A DNA stretch of 8,924 bases from Promethearchaeota archaeon (GCA_016839865.1 JAEOTN010000035.1:1-8924); one strand, 5' to 3'; positions 1-6,598 are shown, numbered from the stretch's first letter. The notes: generated by a model from the sequence alone, not told the origin. A program made the numbers and translations.

Positions 1-1
1 A

Positions 2-634
2 GAAAAAGCAGGTGTTACCCGTTTAAATATATCAATAAATGCGATAGATGAGAAGAAAGCTAAAAACCTTAGTGGAGTTCCACACTATGATGTAGATAGA
101 TTGGTGGACTTATTTGACATTATCATCCAATCGAATATCGACCTCCTCATAGCCCCTATTTGGTTCTTTACATATAATGATGAAGATATAATCCGAATCA
201 TTGAGATCGCCAAAAAATTACCTAAAAAGAAATCTTTGAATGCTACACCTTTATTGGGTATACAAAATTATCTGTTATACAAAACAGGAAGGAAATTTAG
301 GAAAGTAGAACCCCGCACATTTGATTATTTTTACTCAAGGCTTACAAAGTTGGAGAAAAAATATAACACGAAATTAAAATTAGGTCCCCTCGATTTTGGC
401 ATCCATTCTGCAGAACCCCTCTCTCCCCCTGTCAATGTAGGGGATAAAGTCCCTGTGAAAGTTATGTGTAAAGGAAGAACACACAATGAATATATTGGAG
501 CTTTAAATGAATTTTGGGCAGTCAAGGTGCTATCCCCTATCCCTTTAGCGGTTACAAAGGTAGTAACCGTTACGGTGATTAAACAAAAAATACGAGAGAA
601 TTTAATCACAGCAAGATTTGAAGGGAAATTTTGA
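2..634 (+). CDS. Radical SAM protein with C-terminal TRAM domain (COG2100-like), 5' end missing
   Basis: The frame is open from the window edge, so 210 C-terminal residues are seen. The first visible residues (GVTRLNISINAID, then LSG) look like the late part of a radical SAM barrel; the CxxxCxxC cluster motif would lie upstream, outside the window. A middle segment with LGIQNYLLYKTGRKF and later LGPLDFGIH matches what I remember of the archaeal COG2100 Fe-S oxidoreductases. Residues from about 141 (PPVNVGDKVPVKV) to the end form a small beta-rich TRAM domain, a presumed RNA-binding module also found in tRNA-modifying methylthiotransferases. The substrate of this family is not known to me; a role in tRNA or rRNA modification is inference. 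Internal TTG or GTG codons near 101 are not real starts, because the family-like sequence continues upstream of them. A T-rich terminator follows the stop. Confidence 0.82.
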   Translation, partial: EKAGVTRLNISINAIDEKKAKNLSGVPHYDVDRLVDLFDIIIQSNIDLLIAPIWFFTYNDEDIIRIIEIAKKLPKKKSLNATPLLGIQNYLLYKTGRKFRKVEPRTFDYFYSRLTKLEKKYNTKLKLGPLDFGIHSAEPLSPPVNVGDKVPVKVMCKGRTHNEYIGALNEFWAVKVLSPIPLAVTKVVTVTVIKQKIRENLITARFEGKF

Positions 635-636
635 TA

Positions 637-675
637 TTCCTCTAGTGAGTAGGAAATCCTCTTTTTAGATTTTTT
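637..675 (+). terminator. Archaeal T-rich terminator after the radical SAM gene
   Basis: Three bases after the TGA stop there is a weak stem, TTCCT (637-641) with AGGAA (651-655) around a 9-base loop. It is followed by two T-runs, CTTTTTAGATTTTTT (661-675). Archaeal RNA polymerase terminates mainly on T-runs, so the T-tracts are the main evidence; the 5-bp stem may be incidental. Confidence 0.5.
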
Positions 676-745
676 CGGAGTTTATATTGATTCTAGTCTA
701 ATTTAGAAGGAATCCAAACTGATCTACGGGGGGTTTTAAGCGTAT

Positions 746-1288
746 TTGAAAAATCCAAACAGTGATTTATTTAGCTCATACTTAACATCGAATGATTTCA
801 CAACTGGGCATGGCTTGTTAGATGTCCAAGTGAGTTTTAAACTGACGTTCAAGAATTCTCACATCTTTCTAATACAGTATTTCTTTAAGTTTTTCTCCTT
901 AATCCCCACATTGGTTTATTATAATCATCATTCAGTGTTTTACTTTCTATCTTCTTGCCAGAACCGTTTGATCAATGCGAAATTAACAAAAATCAAAGCT
1001 ACATTCTATAGGAAATTCACTAAACATGTGTATTTCATTTCGTATGATGAAAAGACTACATTAGGAAATCTAATTCAAGAATTATTCCCTCATGTCCCAT
1101 TTCATTTTATAGAATATGAAATCAATAAACGAAATGAAAAATTAATCTCAATTTTCGCTTATGTAAGAGAATCTCGACTGAAATTCTGTTTGGGTAGGAA
1201 AGGTCAATATATAGAGAGTGTTAATGATATAATTCACCATATTTTGGATCCTATAATCACTGTATATATTCGGTCAATCGACGTTTGA
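746..1288 (+). CDS. Small protein with Era-like KH domain; N-terminal half doubtful
   Basis: From the TTG at 746 the frame gives 180 residues; a TAA at 737-739 excludes any earlier start and there is no ATG in the frame. The C-terminal half (about 112-180) aligns by eye with the type II KH domain of the GTPase Era: FPHVPFHFIEYEI corresponds to the PHS-type entry strand, then NEKLISIFAYVRES, the GxxG loop GRKG (150-153), and a final strand ITVYIRSID. Such KH domains bind single-stranded RNA. No P-loop or other G motif precedes it. Residues 1-90 are rich in Phe, Tyr and Ser and their codons lack the purine-first bias seen later, so this part may not be coding. A GTG at 1028 would give an 86-residue KH-only protein. 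Either a solitary KH protein or a remnant of a longer gene is possible. The next gene starts 47 bp downstream on the same strand. Confidence 0.5.
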   Translation: MKNPNSDLFSSYLTSNDFTTGHGLLDVQVSFKLTFKNSHIFLIQYFFKFFSLIPTLVYYNHHSVFYFLSSCQNRLINAKLTKIKATFYRKFTKHVYFISYDEKTTLGNLIQELFPHVPFHFIEYEINKRNEKLISIFAYVRESRLKFCLGRKGQYIESVNDIIHHILDPIITVYIRSIDV

Positions 1289-1335
1289 AATGTAATATTT
1301 TTAAATGCAGTGTTCAAGTGATATAAAGAGAAAAA

Positions 1336-1854
1336 TTGTCTCATATATCATTGAAAGTCCTCATTCTTGGCTCCGAGAATGTTGGAGAGCTGAATTTTCG
1401 AAAGATAGTGGACCGATACTTTAAAACTGATTACAAAAAAATAGTTGGAGTTAATGTTTTATCCAAAGCAATAGGTATAGAAATTGACAATAAGCAAATA
1501 AATGCCTTAGTGTCCTTGTGGGATATATCTACAAAAACTAGATTCGAAGAAATACGGAAATTATTTTACACAGGTGGGACGGGCGCTTTTTTTGTGTTTG
1601 ATCTAAGTAAACCACAAACTTGGTATCACATTATTGAGTTCTATAAAGAAATTGACTTTGTATTAGAAAAGATCCCATTTGTAGTCGTAGGAAATCTTGA
1701 CAAAGGCAAGGAAATTGCAGTGAATCCCCAAGATATTAAAGAATGGGTTAAAAATCACAATGGAATATTTATTCAGATTGATACTGATGATTTTTCCCTC
1801 CTGGAGACGACATTTCTGAATTTAGTCAAGAAAATCGTTGTGTATGAGGATTAA
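1336..1854 (+). CDS. Rab/Ras-like pseudoGTPase (G motifs degenerate)
   Basis: The 172 residues follow the Rab/Ras fold throughout: strand 1 and P-loop region (SLKVLILGSENVG), switch I region (YKKIVGVNV), LVSLWDIS at the Walker B/switch II position, the typical FYTGGTGAFFVFDLSKP segment, strand 5 (PFVVVGN) and a C-terminal helix. The nucleotide-handling residues are gone. The P-loop GxxxxGK(S/T) reads GSENVGEL (12-19), with no lysine and no Ser/Thr. The switch I threonine position is hydrophobic. DTAGQE is DISTKT (63-68), without the glycine and catalytic glutamine. NKxD is NLDK (120-123), and no SAK-like G5 motif is seen. It is therefore unlikely to bind or hydrolyse GTP in the normal way. 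It starts at TTG, with a possible TATA-like TTTTTAAA about 33 bp upstream and no Shine-Dalgarno. The LRR genes follow immediately, suggesting a shared complex. Family identity is strong; loss of activity is inferred from motifs. Confidence 0.8.
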   Translation: MSHISLKVLILGSENVGELNFRKIVDRYFKTDYKKIVGVNVLSKAIGIEIDNKQINALVSLWDISTKTRFEEIRKLFYTGGTGAFFVFDLSKPQTWYHIIEFYKEIDFVLEKIPFVVVGNLDKGKEIAVNPQDIKEWVKNHNGIFIQIDTDDFSLLETTFLNLVKKIVVYED

Positions 1855-1891
1855 GGTCATATTATATGTGAAAGGGAAATTGAATGGCAGA

Positions 1892-3073
1892 ATGTCCATA
1901 GATGAGAAAAAAGCATTAGTTGAATTTTTGGCAGATATTGACCAAACTTCGAACGAGGACATACTCCAACGTAGAAAAACATGTTTCTTCTCTGGAAAAC
2001 TTGTTAGTGTAGACCTTTCAAATTTAAACATGATAAATCTGCCACCAACATTAAAAAAATTCTCATACTTACGGAAAATTTACCTAAAATATAATCAAAT
2101 CAGAAAAATCCCGGCTGATATTTGTGAATTGTCCCATATTCGAACTCTTAACCTAAGAAACAACTCTCTTTCGTCTGTTCCTCCTTGTTTGAAGAATTTA
2201 AAATCACTTAGAAAATTAGACATTCGTGAAAACTCATTTTCTGAGATTCCTGAAGAATTATTTTACCTTGAAAATCTCCGTGAAATCAACTTTAGTAACA
2301 ATCCCATCAAAGAACTAAATCCAAATATATCAAAACTATCAAAATTACAGGTACTTATAGCCAAAAATATAGGCATATACACATTCTCTGGATTCCCTCT
2401 TCCTTTAAAAAAACTTCATACATTGGATTTAGGAGGGAATAATTTATCGTCACTACCCGATTCTCTCGATACGATCAATAATCTTCAGGTGTTAAATTTG
2501 CAGAAATGCCAATATACTGAAATACCGAAAGAAATTTCTCAACTTCAAAAATTGGTTAGATTAGATTTTCGTTCCAACAAAATTACAGAGATTCCACCTG
2601 CTTTGTTCTCTCTCTCCTTAATAAAAAGAATCGATCTTATTTCGAATTACATAAAACAAATCCCTAATTCCTTTCAAAAGGTCAGAAAATTAAAGGTGCT
2701 TCGTCTAGCAGATAACTACATTAAAAATCTCCCTGATAGCTTGATTCATCTAAACCAATTGACTCATTTGGAATTACATCATAACCAATTGCAAAATATT
2801 CCAAATTCCATTTTGAATCTGAAAAATCTACGCGAATTAAATTTATCTAATAATTTAATCACTGAACTACCAGAAAGGATCGATTGTCTTAAATCTTTAA
2901 GGTTTCTCGATATTAGTAATAATCCATTTGAAACCCTACCTACGACTCTGGTGCACTTACCACAATTAATTGGATTATGGTTATCGAAAAACATGATGGA
3001 GTGTCCAAAAAATGTGAAAATTATTGAATCGCTACAACGGAAAAATTGTTCAGTACAGATAAAACTAGGGTAA
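1892..3073 (+). CDS. Leucine-rich repeat protein 1 (14-15 repeats of 23 residues)
   Basis: Starting from the ATG at 1892 the protein has 393 residues. A short N-terminal helical region (about 1-36) ends in a cap with FFSGKLVSVDLSNL. Fourteen exact 23-residue repeats follow, then a fifteenth that degenerates into the C-terminal cap. The repeat pattern is LxxLxLxxNxLxxLPxxLxxLxx, the type found in SHOC2, plant PIRL and Roco proteins. The sixth repeat has lost the Asn and Pro positions. No signal peptide or membrane segment is seen, so the protein should be a cytosolic binding scaffold. In-frame starts at 1838 (TTG) and 1844 (ATG) would overlap the preceding pseudoGTPase gene. I prefer 1892 because its N-terminus lines up with that of the paralogue downstream; the choice is not certain. 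It lies between the pseudoGTPase gene and the second LRR gene, most likely in one transcript. Confidence 0.88.
   Translation: MSIDEKKALVEFLADIDQTSNEDILQRRKTCFFSGKLVSVDLSNLNMINLPPTLKKFSYLRKIYLKYNQIRKIPADICELSHIRTLNLRNNSLSSVPPCLKNLKSLRKLDIRENSFSEIPEELFYLENLREINFSNNPIKELNPNISKLSKLQVLIAKNIGIYTFSGFPLPLKKLHTLDLGGNNLSSLPDSLDTINNLQVLNLQKCQYTEIPKEISQLQKLVRLDFRSNKITEIPPALFSLSLIKRIDLISNYIKQIPNSFQKVRKLKVLRLADNYIKNLPDSLIHLNQLTHLELHHNQLQNIPNSILNLKNLRELNLSNNLITELPERIDCLKSLRFLDISNNPFETLPTTLVHLPQLIGLWLSKNMMECPKNVKIIESLQRKNCSVQIKLG
2000..2965 (+). repeat. Tandem LRR array, 14 units of 69 bp
   Basis: Fourteen consecutive protein repeats of exactly 23 residues, with no insertion or deletion, give a strict 69-bp coding period. 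Repeats are conserved at the Leu, Asn and Pro framework positions but strongly diverged at the DNA level and at surface positions. This indicates old duplication under structural constraint and not a recent DNA expansion. Confidence 0.88.
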
Positions 3074-3076
3074 AAT

Positions 3077-4267
3077 GTGTATAAAATGATTGATGGTCAA
3101 ATAGATGGGGATTCAAAGATCTTTTACCTCATTATTCAGGAACTGAAGTTAAGCGAAAAAACCAAAAAGATACTAAAACGTAGTAATACTGTTTTTTCGG
3201 GAGATCGACTAATATCGCTAAATCTGGCAAATTTACATATTCAAGTTTTACCTCAGCTCTTTTGTGAGCTGAAAAACTTACATCATCTCAATCTTTCCTC
3301 TAATTTTTTGACTGAAATACCCAATTGGATTGATGATTTAGACAAACTTGAATATTTAAACCTACAAAGCAATAATCTCACAACTTTACCGGAAAATCTT
3401 AGCAAATTGACCAATCTCCAATATTTAGATATTGGAAGGAACGACATTCGAACTTTACCATATGTCATAGGCCGATTAACGAATTTGGAGTATTTAAATA
3501 TAAAAACTAATGAAATTCTTGAACTTCCATCTAGTTTTTGGAACTTACGTAATCTAATAAAATTGGATATGCGTGGAAATAAACTGTCTTACTTGCCTTC
3601 TTCTATCTCAAATTTCTCTAAGCTCCAATTTCTGAATTTGCAGAGAAATAATTTTACTTCACTTCCTTCCGAATTATGCTCATTGCCAAGATTAATAAGA
3701 CTAGACATAAGAGACAACGAGATTGCTGCGTTGCCCAACAATTTTGCACAAATTAAATCTCTTAAACGGCTAGAGATTGGTTTTAACCGACTTTCTTCAC
3801 TCCCTGATAACATAGGAACTATGGATAATCTTGAAGAATTGCAATTATATAAAAATCGGTTGAAAAATCTCCCCGAGAGTCTAGGAGTTTTAGACAAATT
3901 ACGAAAATTAGATGTTCAACACAATTATCTAAAAGAGATCCCTCAAAAATTATGTAATTCAAAAAATTTGGTAGAATTATTGGTCAACGATAATAATATT
4001 GAAACTATACCGGATAATATTCATAAATTGAACAAGCTAACTATATTCCATCTACAAAATAATAAAATTCATTCACTTCCACTAAGCATTAATTCTATTC
4101 TTTTGGATTACATAGATATTTCTGGAAATCCAATACAAAAATTTCCCTTTACAATTGAATTCCTTGAAAACCTGCGATGTCTTGTTGTGGATGAATTCCA
4201 ACTTCAAGAATGGAAAAAAGAATTAGATATAATTCAGGAAAAAGTTAGAGCAGTTCCGTTAGGTTAG
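3077..4267 (+). CDS. Leucine-rich repeat protein 2, paralogue of the upstream LRR gene
   Basis: This 396-residue protein begins at GTG 3077, or at ATG 3086 (393 residues); the first is 3 bp after the previous stop and has a weak AGGG just upstream. Its N-terminal region (1-44) resembles that of its neighbour: a helix, then NTVFSGDRLISLNLANL as repeat cap. Fourteen LRR units follow, all of 23 residues except the thirteenth, which has 22. A C-terminal cap with two charged helical stretches closes the protein. The consensus LxxLxLxxNxLxxLPxxLxxLxx is more regular than in the first LRR protein. There are no membrane or secretion signals. The shared N-terminal cap and near-identical length show a tandem gene duplication. 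The concave-surface residues differ, so the two proteins probably bind different partners or cooperate on one. The stop codon overlaps the stop of the convergent CYTH gene. The partner is unknown; the adjacent pseudoGTPase is the obvious candidate. Confidence 0.88.
   Translation: MYKMIDGQIDGDSKIFYLIIQELKLSEKTKKILKRSNTVFSGDRLISLNLANLHIQVLPQLFCELKNLHHLNLSSNFLTEIPNWIDDLDKLEYLNLQSNNLTTLPENLSKLTNLQYLDIGRNDIRTLPYVIGRLTNLEYLNIKTNEILELPSSFWNLRNLIKLDMRGNKLSYLPSSISNFSKLQFLNLQRNNFTSLPSELCSLPRLIRLDIRDNEIAALPNNFAQIKSLKRLEIGFNRLSSLPDNIGTMDNLEELQLYKNRLKNLPESLGVLDKLRKLDVQHNYLKEIPQKLCNSKNLVELLVNDNNIETIPDNIHKLNKLTIFHLQNNKIHSLPLSINSILLDYIDISGNPIQKFPFTIEFLENLRCLVVDEFQLQEWKKELDIIQEKVRAVPLG
3209..4171 (+). repeat. 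Tandem LRR array, 14 units with a 69-bp period
   Basis: Fourteen LRR units are present, twelve of exactly 23 residues, then one of 22 and one of 23. The one-codon contraction in unit 13 is the only break in register. As in the upstream array, conservation is in the protein framework and not in the bases. Confidence 0.87.
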
Positions 4268-4812
4268 AAATATTGTATTAGGAATTCTGGGTAAGAAGTA
4301 TTTCCCTTTATTCGATCAATTCCTAGATTATTTTTTAAGAAATTATTAATGGCGTGAAAGTTTTGACTTTCAATTTCTATTGAATGCCATATTTTGTGGT
4401 GATTTTTAACGATGACTTTCTCTACGGTCACCTGATCTACTAGTGCTTTTTTTCGTTCTTTTTCCAACTTTACAAATTCATTTTCTCTCATAGATATAAT
4501 TGGTAGTATTTTTTCCGCAATAGGATGTTTTTTCAGCATTTTGATAATTTCATCTATGCTGTCGTCATAGATGGGAGTTTTAATCCGTTTCTCCCATAAC
4601 TCATAATGTTTTTTCTTAGATCTGAGTATTTTTAGTTCTAAAAGCTGGGAATTGCCCAAATATGAACGGATTTTCAATCCATAATTAGGTTTGTGTAAAT
4701 TTAAATACAAATCTGAACGAATTTCAGCAGCTACGCCCATTAATTTTTCTTCAATGATAGAAATCCATGATGGAACCTCTTTTTCAGAAAAGAAAATTCT
4801 CCATTCCCACAT
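4264..4812 (-). CDS. Small CYTH-like (triphosphate tunnel fold) protein
   Basis: The 182-residue protein has features of the CYTH superfamily: a first strand MWEWRIFF, then IRSDLYLNL followed by GLKIR (45-49), the strand LLELKIL (57-63), YELWEKR (70-76), a charged helix around KLEKERKKALVD, a strand VTVEKVIV and a late WHSIEIES (142-149). The alternating acidic and basic residues pointing into a beta-barrel are typical of proteins that bind triphosphates or polyanions with a metal. I do not recognise a named subfamily, and the standard ExExK start is not clear, so activity is unknown. The start is well supported by AGGAGA six bases upstream. The gene is 9 bp behind the VTC-like gene, whose stop codon overlaps that Shine-Dalgarno. 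This suggests translational coupling and a joint role. Its own stop overlaps the stop of the convergent LRR gene by 3 bp. Confidence 0.68.
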   Translation of the reverse strand: MWEWRIFFSEKEVPSWISIIEEKLMGVAAEIRSDLYLNLHKPNYGLKIRSYLGNSQLLELKILRSKKKHYELWEKRIKTPIYDDSIDEIIKMLKKHPIAEKILPIISMRENEFVKLEKERKKALVDQVTVEKVIVKNHHKIWHSIEIESQNFHAINNFLKNNLGIDRIKGNTSYPEFLIQYF

Positions 4813-4817
4813 AATAA

Positions 4818-4823
4818 TCTCCT
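4818..4823 (-). promoter_or_regulatory. Shine-Dalgarno for the CYTH-like gene, overlapping upstream stop codon
   Basis: On the minus strand AGGAGA lies 5 bases before the ATG at 4812 and shares bases with the TAG stop (4824-4822) of the VTC-like gene. It is the clearest ribosome binding site in the window, fixes the start of the small gene and suggests coupled translation. Confidence 0.7.
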
Positions 4824-6453
4824 AACTAATAAATTCCATAAGTTGGTCTTCAAACAACTCGATATCAAAATCTTCGATATCGATAGGATGAATCATCGTA
4901 GGAGCAAATTCGTTGTAAAATTCTGTTAATTCCTCATAAATTCTCTTTTGAATATCCATATTTACTGTGTTTTTTGCACCTATATATCTCATTTTGCAAT
5001 AAAGCTCCGAACGGATGTCAGTTCCCCGTGTTTGCTGGTTTTTTTCGATTGTTAACTTATATACTCTATCAGAGTTATTGTGTTTGACTAAAAATCCGTA
5101 ACTTCTTAAAAATGCATATCCATCAATAGAAATTGATGGTAATAGGTAGTCATTTAGACTGGTAACAGAATTTACTATAACCTCTCTTAAAGGAATTTCA
5201 TTTTTTTCGGTAATATAAAACTCTGGAGTGTCAGTCTTTATTGGGGTGCTTTTAGGAGGAAGAAAATATTGAATTTTCGGACCATGAATACGAATTACCA
5301 TAGAGGGGATCGGAAATCCGAGAAAACCTGAGACATAATTCTCATTTTTTATTAACATACGAGCATCTTCGTCATATAAGGAGAAATTCTTGGATGATCG
5401 GATTAGTTTATACAAATATCCCGTTATATTTCCATACCTATACCATGAGAAATCTACTGGAAAATATCCTGATATTTGTTTTCCTACCGGACCTGTCCAT
5501 AAATTCTGGTTCTGGATGTAATTTTCAGAAACCAATGTTGTTCCTCGCCATTTTTTGGAGATAAATGCTAAACATCCATATTTCCGTAGGATGCCACGTA
5601 TTTGAGTATCTAAGGTCTTCTCCTGCCTTATCATATCGGGATCGACTTTGAATTCTAAACGGCAAAATCTCTCGCGATCTAAGTATTCTCCTATAATATT
5701 TGGATTCTGTAAGAAATTTTCTGAATTGAGAAAATCAAGTGCATAATATTCTACTCCCGGATCAATGGTTATTCGGATAGTGCGTTTCAAATTCACATTT
5801 TCGGGAACTAAATGGATGCGAGAGTATTGAGTCATTAAGTAAGGAACCAATGTTTTTTGATGTAGTGTACGAATTTGGCTATTGAGCAGATTCCGAAGTT
5901 CTGGACTTAATCGTTCATCTAATATCGAAGGAACACATAATAAGGTTACAATCTCATCAAGGGTCAAATTTCCTTTTATTTCCTCCGAAATATCTTCCTT
6001 GCGTAATCTGCTTTTAGTTTTGAACGTAGATTGTTGTAATAATCCATCTTCAGAAGCCCTTTGAATGCGATAAATAATATCATCCCTCAAATTCTTCTGA
6101 GAAGAAATTAGTTTCTGATCTTGAGAATTTTTTTCTGAGAACTTGTGGAAATAAATTTCATCATGATTTAAAGTGGACTTTATCTCCAACAGATTGAATC
6201 GACTTTTTCCGGTGAATTCAACATGGTTCTCTTCCCCATTTTTATCATAAATTCGTCCCTTAATCGAAATTCCTGGTCGAACACCAAGCTTACTTCCGAA
6301 ATAGATAGTTTTTGTCACAGGAGAGCTTGGAAATGTTTGAATATTAAATCCAATTTTTAGAAAATCCTGCATTAATAAATTGAGATCTCTTGAATAGAAC
6401 ACGTAACGTAATTCATTTCGCTCTAAGTCAATAGGACGCAATGCTTTTTGCAT
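4822..6453 (-). CDS. VTC-like polyphosphate polymerase homologue with long C-terminal extension
   Basis: The N-terminal 310 of 543 residues match the VTC catalytic domain, a triphosphate tunnel fold that makes inorganic polyphosphate from ATP in yeast Vtc4. Visible landmarks in order are RNELRYVF (12-19), TKTIYF (47-52), VRPGISIKGRIY (58-69), HVEFTGKSR (77-85), YSRIHL with R212, RTIRITIDPG with R227 and D231, CRLEFK with E267 and K269, and ISKKWRG with K300. These correspond to the tunnel arginines, the metal-binding glutamate and the SK(Y/F) lysine of the family. There is no SPX domain and no transmembrane segment, so any product would be cytosolic. Residues 311-543 are not explained by the VTC domain; around 445-490 they contain GYAFLRSYGFLV, VYKLTIEK and IRSELYCKMR, which could be a second CYTH-like unit. 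The ATG at 6453 is preceded by an AGGATGA element. Family assignment is by eye from conserved motifs; polymerase activity is inferred. Confidence 0.72.
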   Translation of the reverse strand: MQKALRPIDLERNELRYVFYSRDLNLLMQDFLKIGFNIQTFPSSPVTKTIYFGSKLGVRPGISIKGRIYDKNGEENHVEFTGKSRFNLLEIKSTLNHDEIYFHKFSEKNSQDQKLISSQKNLRDDIIYRIQRASEDGLLQQSTFKTKSRLRKEDISEEIKGNLTLDEIVTLLCVPSILDERLSPELRNLLNSQIRTLHQKTLVPYLMTQYSRIHLVPENVNLKRTIRITIDPGVEYYALDFLNSENFLQNPNIIGEYLDRERFCRLEFKVDPDMIRQEKTLDTQIRGILRKYGCLAFISKKWRGTTLVSENYIQNQNLWTGPVGKQISGYFPVDFSWYRYGNITGYLYKLIRSSKNFSLYDEDARMLIKNENYVSGFLGFPIPSMVIRIHGPKIQYFLPPKSTPIKTDTPEFYITEKNEIPLREVIVNSVTSLNDYLLPSISIDGYAFLRSYGFLVKHNNSDRVYKLTIEKNQQTRGTDIRSELYCKMRYIGAKNTVNMDIQKRIYEELTEFYNEFAPTMIHPIDIEDFDIELFEDQLMEFIS

Positions 6454-6525
6454 GATTTCATCCTTCCATAAAATGAGGTAGGAAACATAGAGAATCCAAT
6501 CACGACTCTCTCGACAAAAACTCTC

Positions 6526-6538
6526 TTTAATATATATT
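6526..6538 (-). promoter_or_regulatory. Candidate TATA box for the VTC-like/CYTH-like operon
   Basis: On the minus strand the sequence AATATATATTAAAG, inside an A/T-rich stretch, lies about 75 bp before the VTC-like ATG. A start site near 6505 would leave a leader of about 50 bases. Within it, two copies of AGAGAGT (6526-6520 and 6511-6505) occur in direct orientation 15 bp apart. This is a prediction from composition and position only. Confidence 0.4.
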
Positions 6539-6549
6539 CGAATCGGATT

Positions 6550-6598
6550 AAAAAAGATATCTAAAGGTTAAGAAGAAATAGAAATAGGATATATAATA
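6550..6598 (-). terminator. Pyrimidine-rich terminator region after uL2
   Basis: Read on the minus strand directly after the uL2 stop, the DNA is a long pyrimidine-rich run with CTATTTCTATTTCTTCTT and then ATCTTTTTT just before the promoter of the next operon. T-tracts of this kind are usual archaeal terminators. It supports separate transcription of uL2 and the VTC-like operon. Confidence 0.45.

Noticed and set aside
331..609. 92-codon minus-strand open frame across the TRAM-domain region
   Set aside because: It overlaps a well-supported coding sequence and has no ribosome binding site or recognisable domain.
689..715. Imperfect ATTC/GAAT and TCTA/TAGA pairings as a possible tRNA or small RNA
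   Set aside because: Stems are only 4 bp, no T-loop or anticodon arrangement is present, and no cloverleaf can be drawn.
1322..1328. TATAAAG directly before the TTG at 1336 as a TATA box
   Set aside because: It is only about 10 bases from the start codon, so transcription would begin inside the gene, and the frame has no later ATG. The TTTTTAAA near 1300 fits better.
2000..4171. Regular 69-bp periodicity that could suggest a CRISPR or satellite array
   Set aside because: The period is the 23-residue LRR unit in an open frame; repeats differ strongly in bases and there are no identical direct repeats with unique spacers.
5882..6064. 60-codon plus-strand open frame inside the VTC-like gene
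   Set aside because: It is a short antisense frame within a long, motif-supported gene, with no start signal.
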